A DNA stretch of 64,000 nt. Source: Sthenelais limicola. Taxonomy: Eukaryota > Annelida > Polychaeta > Phyllodocida > Sigalionidae. The stretch covers positions 131,736,755 to 131,800,754 of the forward strand of contig OW804094.1 of assembly GCA_942159475.1 (NCBI GenBank), written 5' to 3'. Below, in pieces: positions 1 to 14,900 of the stretch (position 1 is the stretch's first letter; the number at the start of each line of letters is the position of its first letter). The notes below the pieces were generated by a model. That model saw nothing but the letters and a program-made list of their open reading frames with translations. It did no database searches and was not told the origin of the DNA. The translations under genes were made by a program, and so were the position numbers.

Positions 1-3000
1 TAACTAACTCCTTGGTCTATCTATGTCGCTTAGAATATCGCACTCGTGCGATAGTAACGCTCCTCTGACCAACTCGTTAGTTAACCTGTCTTAACATTGA
101 ATGTTGGTTTGTTTCAGTGATGAAAGACTTTATAATTGTCTTATACGTATGTTGTAAGAATATTATATGTGTTGACCCACTAATACTCCTCACAGGTTAG
201 TAAGTTCTATCTCTCCACTATTGAGTTATCTCTCCACTATTGAGTTAGAATCCCCATTATTGAAACAATTTGTTGAAAATATTGAAACAATTTGTACGTT
301 AATTTGGACCGAGAATACCAAACGAGACATAGCCATTTAGATTTAGATTTAGACCCTACTATTTAACTGCGGAAACGAGACGGTAATATAATGCTTTGGT
401 AGTTATTTGAATACCTCCTCAGTTCCTTAGTTCAGAATTGGTCGCTTATTGTGACACCCTGGAACTCTAACTCTCAGTTATAGGCCCATGCAAGTGTAAG
501 CACTGTTTGTTAGACCTGAGTTATTGCTCGGTTGCCTCCTCTCACATAACCGTAAAATCAGGATCTAGATGACCACCGATACTCACCAAAGGGCTGCTAC
601 ACTCTGTTATTTATTCGCGAAACTATTTACACGTTTATAATATTATGTATAATGCATGTGTTTTAGTGCGATCTCCCTGGTACTCATTCGTTTCAGGACT
701 AAGTTAATTGGAATCGTAGAATTACTGTATATATATACATATAGGAAGGGATAAGTTGCTATTCTACATTACATCCCACCGGTATGTTTTTATCGTCGTA
801 ATTTTTTTTTATGGAATTGGTGTAATGTTGAAACAAAACCAATATAATTATGGTTAGGATATTTCAATAGAAATACTGGAAACTTACCCCGTCCCAAAAA
901 TATGTGATGCTGTTTATACACTTTCAGAGCTGGTAGGAATTACACGCATTTGATCTACTTGGGTTCAGATATTATGATAATTCTAGTTTAATCATTACAC
1001 CAAACTACAACTTAATGTTACGACATATATACATGTGCATTTTATGGAACCTTTAGTGTTCTGTCGGTTCAGGAGGACCAAACCTTTACTCAGTATCGTG
1101 ATTTGCCATTTTCTCAATTGTTGGTGACGATGTCTCATGGCATAGTTATGGATTCAAATGTACTCAATTATTTCTCATATTCAAGAGTCAATAACCATTT
1201 ATCTGTTGATATTGTTGCTTGAGTTTCTCAAAAATATATTTATTTCCATATAAGTGAGTTAGGTATTGTTCAATATCATACGATTACTGTCACTCAGGAT
1301 GAAAGTATGATATTTCTATATTGCTTGGTAGCTTATAATATACTCCTTACTGAACATTGTGCCATATATTAAGTGCTTTCTCTATGTTTCATGCGTTTTG
1401 CACTATATAGTGCCTTAAAATCTATAAAAGTGCTAGTTTGGTTCATGGAATTTCGATGTCCCTTGTAGTAATAAGCATTGTGTCTCAAAGACTCATTTTT
1501 CTGATAATATAATTCTCCTCTTTTCTACCCTGAAATGCAATTTTCTCTTACATTATATATGTTATATATGATATATAATGTAACAGAGAATGGTATAAAC
1601 ATATATATGTTTTATTCTAGTGTGTTATGTATGAATTGGTCACTGTGTATGGCTATTTCCCCCTAACTATTCTGGTTAATTTGCTGGAGCAATGGTCGGC
1701 CTTTAGGGTATGGGAAGCTATAGTTGTGTTATGTAATCAATTTTACCTTTTTCTGTTAGAAAGGTCGTACGAATTATTTATTTGATACAGTGAAGTGAAA
1801 ACTAAGAGTCGTCTTCTTTGCCATTTGGCTTCGTGTTACTGTGTTTTTACTTTTTTACTTGCCTTCTTTTATCATGTGTCATGGTAGCTATAGGGAAAGT
1901 ATTGTGATGCTTTCGGAATTCTAAGTAGAATTACTCTCATTTGATTGCCAAACTACATGGAAAATTAATACTCTCTATCAAAAATAAATTTAAAAAATAC
2001 TGTCTATCAATCTAGAGTCACTCTCAATCAATGACATGACAATGTACATCGTTAAATGTATTGTGTATGTCATTGTAATATTTTTATTATAGTGATTTTA
2101 AATATACATTTGACGTAGACATATTGTTTTGTCTGTGTATGTATGGATTTATGAACCTCGGAGTAAATATCAAAGTGTTGTCTTCAGGTCGGGTAGAAAG
2201 AATACCTTCCGTTATAAGAGCTTGTATAACTTTTTACAGTCTGTTTAATTAAAAAGTTAATGGAATTCGATCAGAGGGAGATGCAATGATACAGAGCTAG
2301 TTTGTGTATGAGTATGATTTATATATTTGTTGGTCTTGGCTATGTTAGCTATGTTTACTATATTTGAAAATTACACATATCAAGATGACATATTTACTCT
2401 TCTTTTTGTGCATGTAAGCTAAAATAAAAAGACCAGTGGCCTCTTGTGCAAAACGCGTTACTCGACGGTTATATTTGGACTGCGGTCTCATGTAAGGAAT
2501 CGTTACTCAATTTTATGTACTCACTGCTTTGGATATCACCAATCCTCATAGAACGAGCTGGTCACTTTATTGATCATTGTACTTTTTTAATTGCTCTGAG
2601 AAACCATGTTTCAGAAAATTATATATCGATATATTATTCAAATAAATCATAAGTATATATTATCCTCACGAAGTTTGTTTGGTGTATTTTTTGTTGTATT
2701 CATATAAACAATACAGTGAAGTATGGTATCATAATGTAATTAGTTAAAAATGCAATAGTTATGGATGCCATAAGGAAGCTATGTGCCTTAGGTGTTTAAG
2801 GTTACTTCAGTATTTCATGTGCTTACCTGAGGGTCAGTACGAGACACACAAGGTAATGGTAAACACTGATGTTCATGAAAGTTTATTATTTCTTCTTCTT
2901 TTACAAAAATATATAACACATCCATGTATGAAGTATATTGCATATACAAAATATATAGAAAAGGAATTCAAAGTGAGTACTCTGTACCGTAACCACAGAC

Positions 3001-5600
3001 GAAAGAAAACACCTCGGACACCACATTTTCACATTTTGAGTCGAAAATGACCTGTATAGAGGAGATGATTTGGGACTAATGATCACTTTCATAACTGATA
3101 GAACGTACATTTATCATAAATATAAATGGGGGGATTCCAAAATAAAATAGACATGGATTTTAACCAAAAGGAGAACAGAGGATGAATTTGTTCATAAAAA
3201 GGGAAGACAAGATCGATCCTAATATACCGGTACATAATTGATCAACAAATAAAGTCAGAATAACTGAAAATTTGAGGCGGGATTTGATGTGTTGTTCTGA
3301 TGTATTCTTTTTCACATATGGATAACCCCTATGTTAACTAATTATAGGAGTGTAAACTCATTGGAATGTCCTAAAACATTAACGAGATAATTCTATAATG
3401 GATCAGTTAGAATCATTTGCTGATGCAAACAAATATTGGTAAATACAGGATAAGACGACAGATGCAGAAAACTCAATTACACAAATACAACATTTTAGTC
3501 TGATACGTCAATTTCTTGCTTTTTTGCGGTAATTTAAACCAACATTTATCACCATTTCTCCAATTACAGAAGACAAACACCCCACCTCATGTAAGTTAAA
3601 TATTGAAAGACAGACCAGTGTCGTTCATTGTTCGTTTGTGGGTTAATCAAATTCAAGTTTCATTGCTATAGAATCAAAAGCATTGTGAAGTGATCACATC
3701 AGAATCATGATAATTGCACTGTACAGCCAAATATTAACGGTTTCATTTTAACAACATCGAGCAACTATTAAACATAATGATATATACATGATAAAGCATA
3801 GTCTTAAAAAAGGAAACACAATCATTGATAAAATAATTCTGGGACTTTGCTATCTTGGAAGATATATGCAATAACGAAGGAAGTGACGGTGGTTTAGAAC
3901 AGAGGTTCCTTCAAAAAGAATTCAGATTCATAGGAAACTGATATTGGGACTTTAAAAGGAAAACACTGTGCATAGCATTATTTGCATCGATTTGGGATCC
4001 CGATTTGGAAATCCTAGAGGTAGGCAAAGGCTGGATAGGAAAAGCTTGATCTCTCCATATACGAACCAAGCTTGGAAGTTTATAATGAATATACTGGAAA
4101 AGTAAAAAAATAAAAATAATCGGAGGAACTCACATTGCACTTAAAATTAACTCAAGAAAATATTTGGACACATTCATGATCAATCTGGTTTTGTGATTAT
4201 CACACGATCCATTACCGATCCGTTTCCTGCGTAGGGCAAGAAAGCAAAGCAACTTTGCACAACAGACAGTCCTTAAAGGGCAGCCAATGTCTTCATTTTG
4301 ATTATCGACCTGCGTTCAATTAATAATCATAACTTTTGTGCAAATTCATTTGATATCATAGCATAACTGGTTTTACCTCGATAACAATCTATTTACCGTT
4401 AAACATTACCGTTAAATATTTAAAATGTTTAAAGTAGAAACAAAAATCTAATAATCATTGCATTCTATTAACTCGTCATTTCATTGAACAATGCTACGTA
4501 CTGTTATTCAACAAATTCTTAGATAGTCATAATTTATTAGCATACTCTTAGTTATCACAGACATGTAATATTGGATGGAATGCATATTAATGCTCTGACC
4601 AACGTACTTTTGCAAAACAATTTCTGAATAAATCCCTTTAAAGGGAAAGTCATCAGAACCCATGAGGTCTAAGTAACTGCCCCTCATCTTTCTCACCAAC
4701 AAACGCATATTAACGATTATAAAGCTTAATTTTAACAAACATATTAAGTATTTCGTCCCTCGTCATGGTAATGTATTGTCTTGCAAATAAATTATGAATC
4801 ATGGGATGATGGCGGCTGCCTTCACCCATCACCCATTATTTGAAAATACTAGTCCGGCCACTAAACCACGGTTGGAGCCCCTATCCATCATCATTTCCCT
4901 GTGAGGACGTTGTAGCTTTTAGTGAGAAGTACTCACTCGAACACATTCCTCATGCTGAGTATCAGGTAGTCTTTAAGCAGCATGTTGCAATGCAGAAAAC
5001 ACGATATCTCCCTAATTCTCATAAGCGATTATTCTGTCAGAAATGCATGGGCGTACGAAATGAAATATAATACATGATATTTGGGGAATGCTTTCGACCC
5101 ATAAAGTAAACATTCAATAATCAACGTGCTATGATGGGGTGGTCATGATTTTTTCAATTTGATATTTATGATGTGTAAACCAAAATATAATTCATGCTAT
5201 CCACGAGTATAGTAATAGTGTGTTCCCCTGAGAAAAGTTCTTGTGAGATTCAAAATTTTACAGGACATAATTTTTTCAGTAGTTCAACTGCACACATTTC
5301 TACATTCTTACACACACATTTGTCTGAGATGATTTCCTCTCCATGCAAAAAGTTTGATACTGTTTTTGATCAGAAATATACATCAGTGTGAAGCAAAGTT
5401 CTTTGCAGTAGGCTCTTTGGAGCGTACCTCAATTCATGAAAATTAGAAGAGATTTTTTTCTCCGCCTTGGATCAACAGATCTGGAATGTAATTCTTATAC
5501 ATAGAATAATTATAACTGTCAAGGTTTTGCCCAAGTAAATCAAATAAATGCCTAGTGTATTGTACATACCCCCACCCCATTCCCCCACTGCGGAAATGAC
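1..5600. other. Gene-free left flank
   Basis: I see no exon with convincing coding content and splice sites here. The reading frames present are short, AT-rich and unlike any protein I know. The stretch contains an 18-bp palindrome near its start (about 37-54), an AT-rich hairpin at about 1543-1588, and probably the 3' untranslated region of the transporter gene at its right end, whose stop codon is at 5613-5615 on the minus strand. I could not fix a polyadenylation site. Confidence 0.5.
1543..1588. repeat. AT-rich perfect-stem hairpin
   Basis: A 13-bp arm at 1548-1560 (ttacattatatat) is followed after 10 bases by its exact reverse complement at 1571-1583. The stem extends outward (ttctc/gagaa) past a 2-base bulge. 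It could be a small foldback element or a chance AT-rich palindrome. Nothing ties it to a transcript. Confidence 0.5.
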
Positions 5601-5612
5601 TGAAATGCAACA

Positions 5613-5977
5613 TTAAAATTTAGTTGAAACATCTTCTGTGTGATGGGTTGAGCCACGTGAGCCAGCTAATCCGACTCCGTCAAATGCCTCATTGCGATGG
5701 CCTTCGTCCAACCTTACTTCTCCTTGCTGGGGAGATGTCGTCTGATTGACCACCGTGCCACCAGAGGCTTCTTCTTCTGGAGGACGGTAACAGCAATAAG
5801 CGAATGTGTAAAACATGGCGGAGCACAATTTGACTACCATCCCCAGAACTGCTAAATTGAGGGAAAGTCGCCTGTTGTCGTAGATCCAGCAGGAACCCTC
5901 CTCGCCACACTTATTCTGCCAGAGTAGGCACGCTTTGTCAAACACGAAGCCAAACAATATAGGACCAGTCATCGTGC
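5613..5977 (-). CDS. SLCO4A1: SLCO4A-like coding exon 10 (last)
   Basis: Residues 632-752: G-P-I-L-F-G and DKACLLWQ...CG..GSC, helix 12, then an 85-residue cytosolic tail with a Pro/Glu stretch, ending STKF before TAA at 5615-5613. The acceptor is a T-rich tract ending TTTTCAG. Confidence 0.92.
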
Positions 5978-8900
5978 CTGAAAAAAGAAAAATATATCAC
6001 TAGTTATTTTATTTATTTATTTTAAACATATTTTATTTCGATAAACAATTCCACACAAGTGGTACGTTTCAAGTCATCGAAAGGGACCTATAATAATACT
6101 CCACAAATTGGAGAAAAAGGTTTGTAACAAAATTAATTCGAGCCCTAAATAATCTCGGCTCACATGCAGCCTCTCAGATCAGATAAGAATGGTAAGTAGC
6201 TATGGTATGCCAGTGATTAGACGCCTACTGCGATAATGGCTCTCCCGGCCCCGAAGTAGGCGTCCCAATGGCATTTTGCGGTTCGGAGTGAGAGTTTTTC
6301 GCTTATTTTGGAGAGACTCTCTCAACTCTGAGCCTAGACTAAGAATTGTACCAATTCATGTTTACCATGAAATCTAGCTGTGAATCGTGGTACAATGTTA
6401 TACCCTGATTGTGGCGTAAACTGCGTGGTGCATGCTAAAATTTAATGAGCTGATAGTACAAATCTTTTACAACATCATTAAGACTTATATTTTCTACTAT
6501 TAGAAATATCAACAACACATGTAGTTATAAACAATGACGATGATAATAGGCCTACTAATGAAACTCATTAGAATCAGCCAATATATTTACTGTTTGGGGA
6601 AAACATGGAGGAATAATTGTTATACCTACCAAGGAATCGGATGAAGACCCATTGAATGCCGATGGCAAACGACCTCTGAATATCAGGTATGCACCTGAGC
6701 GTGATGCTAACTGTCGGCACTGCAGCCATAAAAGTGAGGAAGATGATGACAAAAAAGCTTGGAAGGAAGACGTATAAGAGTGAACAGGTACCCTCGCCAC
6801 AAACACCTTCTTTGCTTCCACCGCCCGCTGCCAATTCTAACACACAGGAACAGTTCGTGTAAGTCTGTGGGGAGGAAAGTGGAGAGGAAAAAAATGTATA
6901 ATCAACTGGATGAAATATATCTCGTCGTTAAAAGTACATCTGCTCAGAAGCTAATACATAAAGAATCAGTAGTAAAGAAAGAGATCACAGGAGAATCGTG
7001 ATCGAAGAAAAACATCTCGATCGTCTATGAATGTGTCGATTTTATCATGATATCCCCAGTTAATTACAGGGGTCCTATTTATCACATTTTAGTTTATAAT
7101 GCGTAAAATCCACAATCTGCAGCGCAGATCTAAATCTAAAGCGCAGTGCAGAGTTAAACCAACAAAAGTAAAAAGGTAGAAATAAACAATTATAAGTTAA
7201 ATATTTGTGTAAAAAGCAACTATTATAATTATTAAAACAGGACTGAAATAATGACTAGCTATAAAATTCTCTGAAAAGATAAGTCTTCAATTCACGTTTA
7301 AATTTAGCAAGAGCAAGACCTTTCTCGTTCCTTGATGCAGTTGGAATACTGTTCCAAAGTCATGGACCAGCATTACAATGCTAAATGTCCTAGCTTGAAT
7401 TATAGATGATTTTGTAAATGGCATAGTTTATTAATTGTGCTCAGTGACGTCGGGTTCCTTACTGGTTGAAGAAATTAAACATTATTCCTAGTTTTCATAT
7501 ACTACTGAATAATTGAGGAGGGATATGTGCAGAAGACCGAGAGCTACCCGAGCTCTTTATTTTTCTGGCAAATGCAACATCTATAGTAATACTTCCTGAA
7601 CAAAGATTGCTTAAGACGCCTAATTAGAGAATAGAACAACGATGCCTGATTAGGTAACCGGCTTGGCAAACTCTATTGGTCGCCTAATCAGTGGCTGTCC
7701 TGGCACTCATTTTTTTGTTACACCCAACCAATATCATGAACTTTGTTCATATACAGTAAAGCATCGTTATTAAGGGTGTCCCTTGGACTGGTCTCACGTA
7801 TTCGCCATGACGAGGCGTCCGTCTTGCAGGGTGATATTGTATTTCAGCTAATCAAGGACTGGGCAGAAGTACTCACTGGGAAAGCCCCCCCATAAACAAG
7901 AGATATGTGAATGCACTTACAAAGACACCATCAACCATTGCCGTTCCATTGCATCCAGCGTGACATGGGGAGAAGTACTGCACATTGTCGTCCCCACACA
8001 CGGGCTGATAATTGCCAGTGTTGCATCCACAGTTCTGGTTACATTGCGCGTCTGGGTTCACCACCCTTGTCCATCCATCAGATCTGCAAAGAGAATCAAT
8101 AGATTGGTAAGACGAAACGAGGAGTGACCTTTCTCTCTAAGTGCTACCATGCTACCGGAAAGTATAGGAACGTTTCTCAGCACTGCATGGGTATACAATA
8201 ATATTGTATACCCATGCAGTGCTGAGAAACGTTCCTATACCTCACTCAAAAAAAGAGAATCAATAAATTATTTTAAATTGGTCGTACTAGTCATGGAGAT
8301 TCCTCATTGAAAAAGAATTTCAGAGGTATTTTGTGTATTTCTTTTATAAGTTTTTAAAAATCAATTTGAATAAGGAGAGACCAGTTGTAGAGTTATTTTT
8401 TCTTGCATTTAGAATTGACAAACGTCAAATCGCCTGTCGATGTTTGGACCATGTATGTCTTAATGGGATAGTAATAAGTTATTGCTGCCTAAATGTGCAA
8501 TGAAATTCATCTTGTTAAAAGGGACAGGTTTAACAGGTACGTTGGTATAACCATAAATAATTGCTTGCTAAAAACAGGTTCCATGTACTTTAACGCACTT
8601 GTGCAATATATTCTACCATTATTAGTTAAGGAATATATATATATATAATACGAATATGAAGTTGTTGCACAGAAAACCACCATAGCCTTTTAAAGATATC
8701 ATTCTCTATTTGAGGTCACGATCAGCAGAACCGAATTCATGATGTCAAAGTAGTACTTTAATTATCTTCGTGCATGCACTTCATCGATAACATCAAAAGA
8801 CGCAGTTCTACTTTCCTGCAAAGCTGTTCTCTAACACAAGCGGTGGCTGAATTAGATAATATAGTGTAGCACCGGTAAAAAAAAAAGCTGATCGACTAAC

Positions 8901-11900
8901 ACAAATATCTAAAATGAGAATGTATGTAAATTGTAGATAAAGAAAATGTATTGTAATTCATACACTAGGAGTGGTTCAATATTGTAATCGGGGAAATATT
9001 TCTGTGATTGTAACCCTCCATTCCAAATTGACAAAGGGCAAAACGCCACCGATGCAACCGAGATGCATATAAGAAACGACCGGATTGAAAAAAGATTTTG
9101 TAAATATGTTCACTGTTTAACAAGCAATATATATACTACTCAAATAGACTTACACATTACTACCATACGGCACACTGACGCCAGCTATTGGTTGTTCTGG
9201 GCAATTTGCGAAGAAGACACCACAGACTACTATGACAGAAAGGCATAGCGCAATGTTGAGCCTAAGCATGCCCTGTACCTTCAACTTAAAGCATTTGGTA
9301 ACTATTCCACCGACTGCATTGCCTCCAGCCGCCCCTGGTACTGCCACCAAACCTGGATAGAGAGATAAGATTTTTTTAAAACTTCTCGTTATCAATTTAT
9401 TAATTTCTTAAGTTTCTACTAATTGTAGTGAAAATTAAAATGAGATGTAAAATTGGCACACCCCACTTGCATTTAAAGATATAGCTTCGCGACTCTCTCT
9501 ATATAAAATCATCAACGAATTAATTCATGTAATATCTAAACCCGTGTCTAACTAAAGAAAGAGATATGAACATAAATTCTTACCGCCCAATATAGCAGCT
9601 GTGGCAGCAGTCTGTCCGTATTGATTTTGTATAAATTTAGACAGAAAGGTGGCAAAGCCCGACGTTACAATACCCTCAGTGACAGACGCAGCAGTGGCCA
9701 ACATAAGCACTGGGTTTCTGAGGAGTAATAAAAGAGATGTCGGCATATCTTTGATTGTTGCTCCAAAGCGTTCACGAGAGGTAATTACCTCAGCACCATC
9801 TTGATGCGCTTGATTGATTCGGTACTTGGCGACCCTTTTAGCAGCTGGAATCGAATGAGTTAAAGAGTTACTTATCAATCGATGAACGCCAACCCAATCG
9901 GACCATAATATAATTATCCTGATGCTCTAAGTTTGTTTATTTGTATCAAAAATCAAATATATAGGAAGATGCGTATTAATAATTCATACATTTCTTTCGT
10001 CAAATCTTTATTCAGGTTATCATATACGGTTGGTTTTACAGTGACATATAGGACCTATCTTCGGCATATTGAATAACTTTAAACTTATTTTTTTGTCATT
10101 TACATATACTAAAAATAATGACGGCCCTAATATTGAGCCTTGTTTATTGGTAAAATACTAGATTTTGTGTCTTTAATTTAATTACATGTGTTCCATTGCT
10201 AAGATATGAGCCAAACCGTTTTAAAACATTGTCTGGTATATTTAAACAATTTCACTGCCTTATTCACTGCCTCATTAATATGTTATAAATACTTCTAAAG
10301 CATTTATATCGCTTAATGAATGGCTTTCCAGTGCAACATCCTTAGATATTTGCAAATCCATACGCTGCTGATGTATTATGAATAACAATATGAGTGTACT
10401 AAAAAGATTTACGCATCTTATATTTTAGGAAAGAGAAGTATCAAATGGACATAAATCTAAATTATAATTCTCATTAATAAATTCTACTTACTTGGAAGTT
10501 CTCTTGAGTAAGGAAAAAGACCGATGAATACTGTAAGAAAAAGTCCAGAGGCTGCGGTGAAACACACCCACCAAGCTCCTACCCATTGTACGTCTGTTGA
10601 CTTAATATCTACGCTGTGAAAAAGAAAAACAGATATTTGAAATTGCAATTACTGACACAGTAAATTGGAATAATTGTTAATTGGCCAAAATGTATTCATC
10701 CACAGCGCTGACGGATATTACAATTGAAAAAGAAAATTGATGAAAATATATTGATAAACTAATTAGGAAAGTAATTAGCATCTCTTACCGAAGTTATCTG
10801 AGCATGTAGTTTTAATTTTGATGGAACAATCAATATAAACACCCTTTTATTAAATTTCATAATTTCATGGGGAAAACTTACGTATCTACGGCAATCACAT
10901 CGAAGTCAACAAATGTAGCGAGGAGTGCTCCACCAAGGAGATAGCCCACGGCCGGTCCAAGGGCGGCTGCGGCGTATAATAAACCTAAAAGGGATAACAG
11001 AGGCATATATAGATCTATATTGGTACATGATATTATAAGATTAATCACCGTCCGACATAGAGGACAGACAGAGAGAACAGCAGCTAGCTAGCTGGTTGTC
11101 GGTAATGCCTAAATAGGCAAAGCCAGTGGTGTGATCAACAAGAGGGTCCGATCCCTTTCCGAAGTGGAGGTCATTAATTCGTGTAGTCTACTTTGAGACG
11201 ATTTCAACCGGGTAAAACTCTCTCAGGGCAACTATTTATTATATGTAGCTCTCCCAGGTCACTAAAACGTATAATTCTAGGCTCCGACAGGCAACTATAG
11301 CCAAAACTCTATTATTAATTTGATCTGATGATAGATACATAATAAATCATTCTTCAGGTCACTGTAACTCTTGTTCATCAATGTGTATGTGTAGGGATCT
11401 GCCAAAATGCCACAATATCCTGGCCTTCACCTTTACACCTTTACATCTATTGATAGAGAGCTATAGGCGGGACAATGCATGCCTCATATCAGTAATGACT
11501 GACTTCCAATAGGAATCAGGTGTGTGCCTGATGTACACACATTTTGTAATGATATTGTATGGATCGCCTGGCTTCAGTACATGAAAGTCATCCGTTGCCA
11601 ATGATCAGATGTATATATGGCATCAAGATCACAAAATACTTGTATCAATATGAATTGATAAAAAACAACGAGTACAATGATGGGCGATGCGGAATATCAT
11701 ATCCGCGCATAATTTTAGTCAAAATCATTTCATATGTTTCATAAAACCTTAATATTATTTTGATGTTTCATAAAATCTAGTTCTTGATTAACTGTTACCG
11801 TATTATTAAATCATTCTCAGGTGTGAATTTTAACCCAAAACAGAATAAGGACAGGGACAGTGGGAATGAGTTGTAGGTTTGTTTATTCAGGGGTCCGACG

Positions 11901-14900
11901 TTTTGGACACATTTGCCCTTTATCAAGGAATCAAATTAATACTATTAAATCATTCCTCAGCCCTTCAATTGCAGTTTTCAGACATGATACTTTTCTGTGT
12001 AAATAAGTTAGAAATAACCGTATAAACGCCGATGATACTTTTCTAATAAGTGTCACAATCTACCGGTTTTAAATGTGATTAAAATATTTCCTGATATCAA
12101 GGTCTTAATTACTAATTAATTATAAATAAAAACCTGGGTCCAGATGCATGTTTTACACTGATGTTTTATATGTGTAATCATAGATAATCTTTTTATTAAT
12201 TAGTTTAATTAGTCATATTCACGCCGACTGTGCAGCCTGGTAGTTTTCATTACCTAAAATGTAAGATACATTACTATCCCAGAAGTATAAATTTCTAATG
12301 GCCAACCTTGATGTTTCGTTTTTTCACATTTTTCAAAATCGTATTGTATGGTCTGAAGTATACCCGTATGAGGGCGTATTTTCCCATTCAATCAAGACAA
12401 TGCGGTAGGACTGTTATCATTTTTCAAACAGATTTATATTGCATATATATCCACACAGGCGTACACAGTTCTATGACAATTTATCACTATTTGTTGAAAT
12501 TCCTTGGCATTTCCCATATATAATATATATATTATATCATATTAATAGTGTTTATAGAAATATTCATTCTGAAAGACCATATAATAAATAGATAACATAC
12601 TAATATAGAACGCCATAGACTATGATAGAGCATCATGAACCTGCTGGGGTCAATTGCATCAAGGCATCATTCACTACAATGTGACCCAGATATCCCAGTG
12701 TAGTCTTTGATGTGCTTTAAGATCAAGTGCTTGAGAAGCTCAGGATCACGCTCTGCCTCCAGCACTCTCTGGTATACCCACCCCCCGACAAGGACCCCCA
12801 CCCCCACCCCCACCCAACTGCACACCAATATAATGATGGATAATATACCCACCGTAGACGGCCTTGTATTGACTGAAGGGGAAAAGTACGTGCTTATCCG
12901 CAAGTATACATGTTCGCCACTAATTTACTTGTTGGACTTTTTTCTCGAATTATATCCAATCAGAGTGGAGGGAGATTATCAATATAAGTGATTAAAACGT
13001 TTAGATATTTTAATTGCACACATAGATAAATGAGTAAATAAATAAAATAATATGTTATAATACAGGGCAATGAGGGGATGGATGTTTTCAAGTTATGCAG
13101 TAGAATTCGGGGCAGCCTGCATCTAGAATTGAATACTAGTATCATGTATTTCTAAGAAACATTATCTTAATTAAAATTGATCTCATGACAAACCATCCAT
13201 GCAGAGCCAATCTAATATTTGTTCTAATCCTTGTTTCAACGAAACACTCTCTTAGTCCACTAAGCCCATTCTCATGCGATTCTCACAGAATTTAGTGCAA
13301 AAGAGTCATCTGCGGCGCAAAATCGCATGAGAATCCGCTTATAATGGACTAGGCTCTTTACCCTGCGTTATTTCGAAGATGTTATCTAATTTTCACTTGG
13401 TGCATAGTAGTATAGCATACATAGTATGAAGATTATCACAATTCTTGGAGGAATGTCTGCCGTCAAAACAAGATGCGAATTGCTTTAAATGTGCATCCCG
13501 GTGCAAATATATGGCAAAACACCAAGGTAAATATATAAATATCAGCTTCAAAATTTAGTATCAGACAAAAGGCCCCTAAACAATAGAGCCACTAAGGTTT
13601 TTGGTTATGATTTGGTTATGACATCCAATGAGCAGCACTTTAAATAATCATTTGTCACATGATAAGCGTTAGTCTAAATCGTAAGAAACATCAATACAAG
13701 TTTGATATCAGATTATATGGGTCGTGAAAATCAAAATTCTGCAACTCATCACATTAAAAACTCTTCTTTCTACCACACCCTGTGAATCACCACGCCCATT
13801 ACATATGTATCCGCCAAGACGGAAAATACCTAATTATCCTTACCCCAATAGTTCCTTAAGATGGTAATTACAACAATTGAGAGAATCAGATTCCTTCACA
13901 GGAGAATCAATTTGTCGTTACTCTTCCAGTAGTTATATTTGACAACTTGTGCCAAGGAAAAAGAACTTGGTTATCTGTTTTGTGATTCTAACTGTGTTCT
14001 TTTCTATGCCCAAATACATTGCCAAAACATATCCGATGACTTCTCTATTCTATGAATTGGAATCCATTCCTTGTGAACTTCCATGATTTAGATCATCGAA
14101 AATTAGTTTAATTGCGTATGACTCCTCGAGCGAGAACACCGAAGTGCATGGGTGATTGTAAATGCAGGTGTGATAACTATTTTTCTTTACCTTGATATTT
14201 GAAAAAACTAGGTAATAAGACGAGGTAAGTTCTGTATGCATGAAAAAGCATTCAAAGTGGAAAAACTATTTATACATTTGAAGGATAAAGGGAACCGAAG
14301 TTAAAAGTCAGGTGAGGGGAAGTGTGTCTGCAGAAAGAAAGAAAGAAAGAAAGACAGAAAGAAAGAAAAAGAGGCTAAAGGGATATTACAGATTGCCTTA
14401 AGGCTATAGTGAATCCAACTATCTACAGGTAAATGGTGAGGAGGGTATGAGTCTTTTCTTTTCACCTGACCGAGAAGAATAATTTATTTCGAGGTCAGCC
14501 AGGGGATATCATAGACGTATAATGCCATAAATATGTCTTATATTACTTTTGATATGGTATTACGATTTACCATTATAGCTATCTGGAGATACCTAGAATG
14601 TCAATGTACTTGTTTGTCGATAACTCAACTGTCGTTATTACAGAAGATGTGCTGTATAAAAATGATAAAATAATAAAAAAAAATGTACTTCAAAGGATTC
14701 GATCCCAGTCATTCTAATCTATTTCGATAGAACTCTGGAGCGCTTCCGACCAATGGGGTGATTCAGTCATAATGTAATTTGCCTCATCTTTCTACAAAGT
14801 TTTCAGAAAGACGATAATATAGATATGTTCCATAAGTTGACAAAAATGAGATATCCTTTTAGAATTTAATCCAGGTCTGAAATTTAATGCAGAACATACC

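Noticed and set aside
14695..14765. tRNA-like sequence with GGGATCGAATCC on the minus strand
   Set aside because: Only the B-box-like part is convincing; no D-arm or acceptor pairing.
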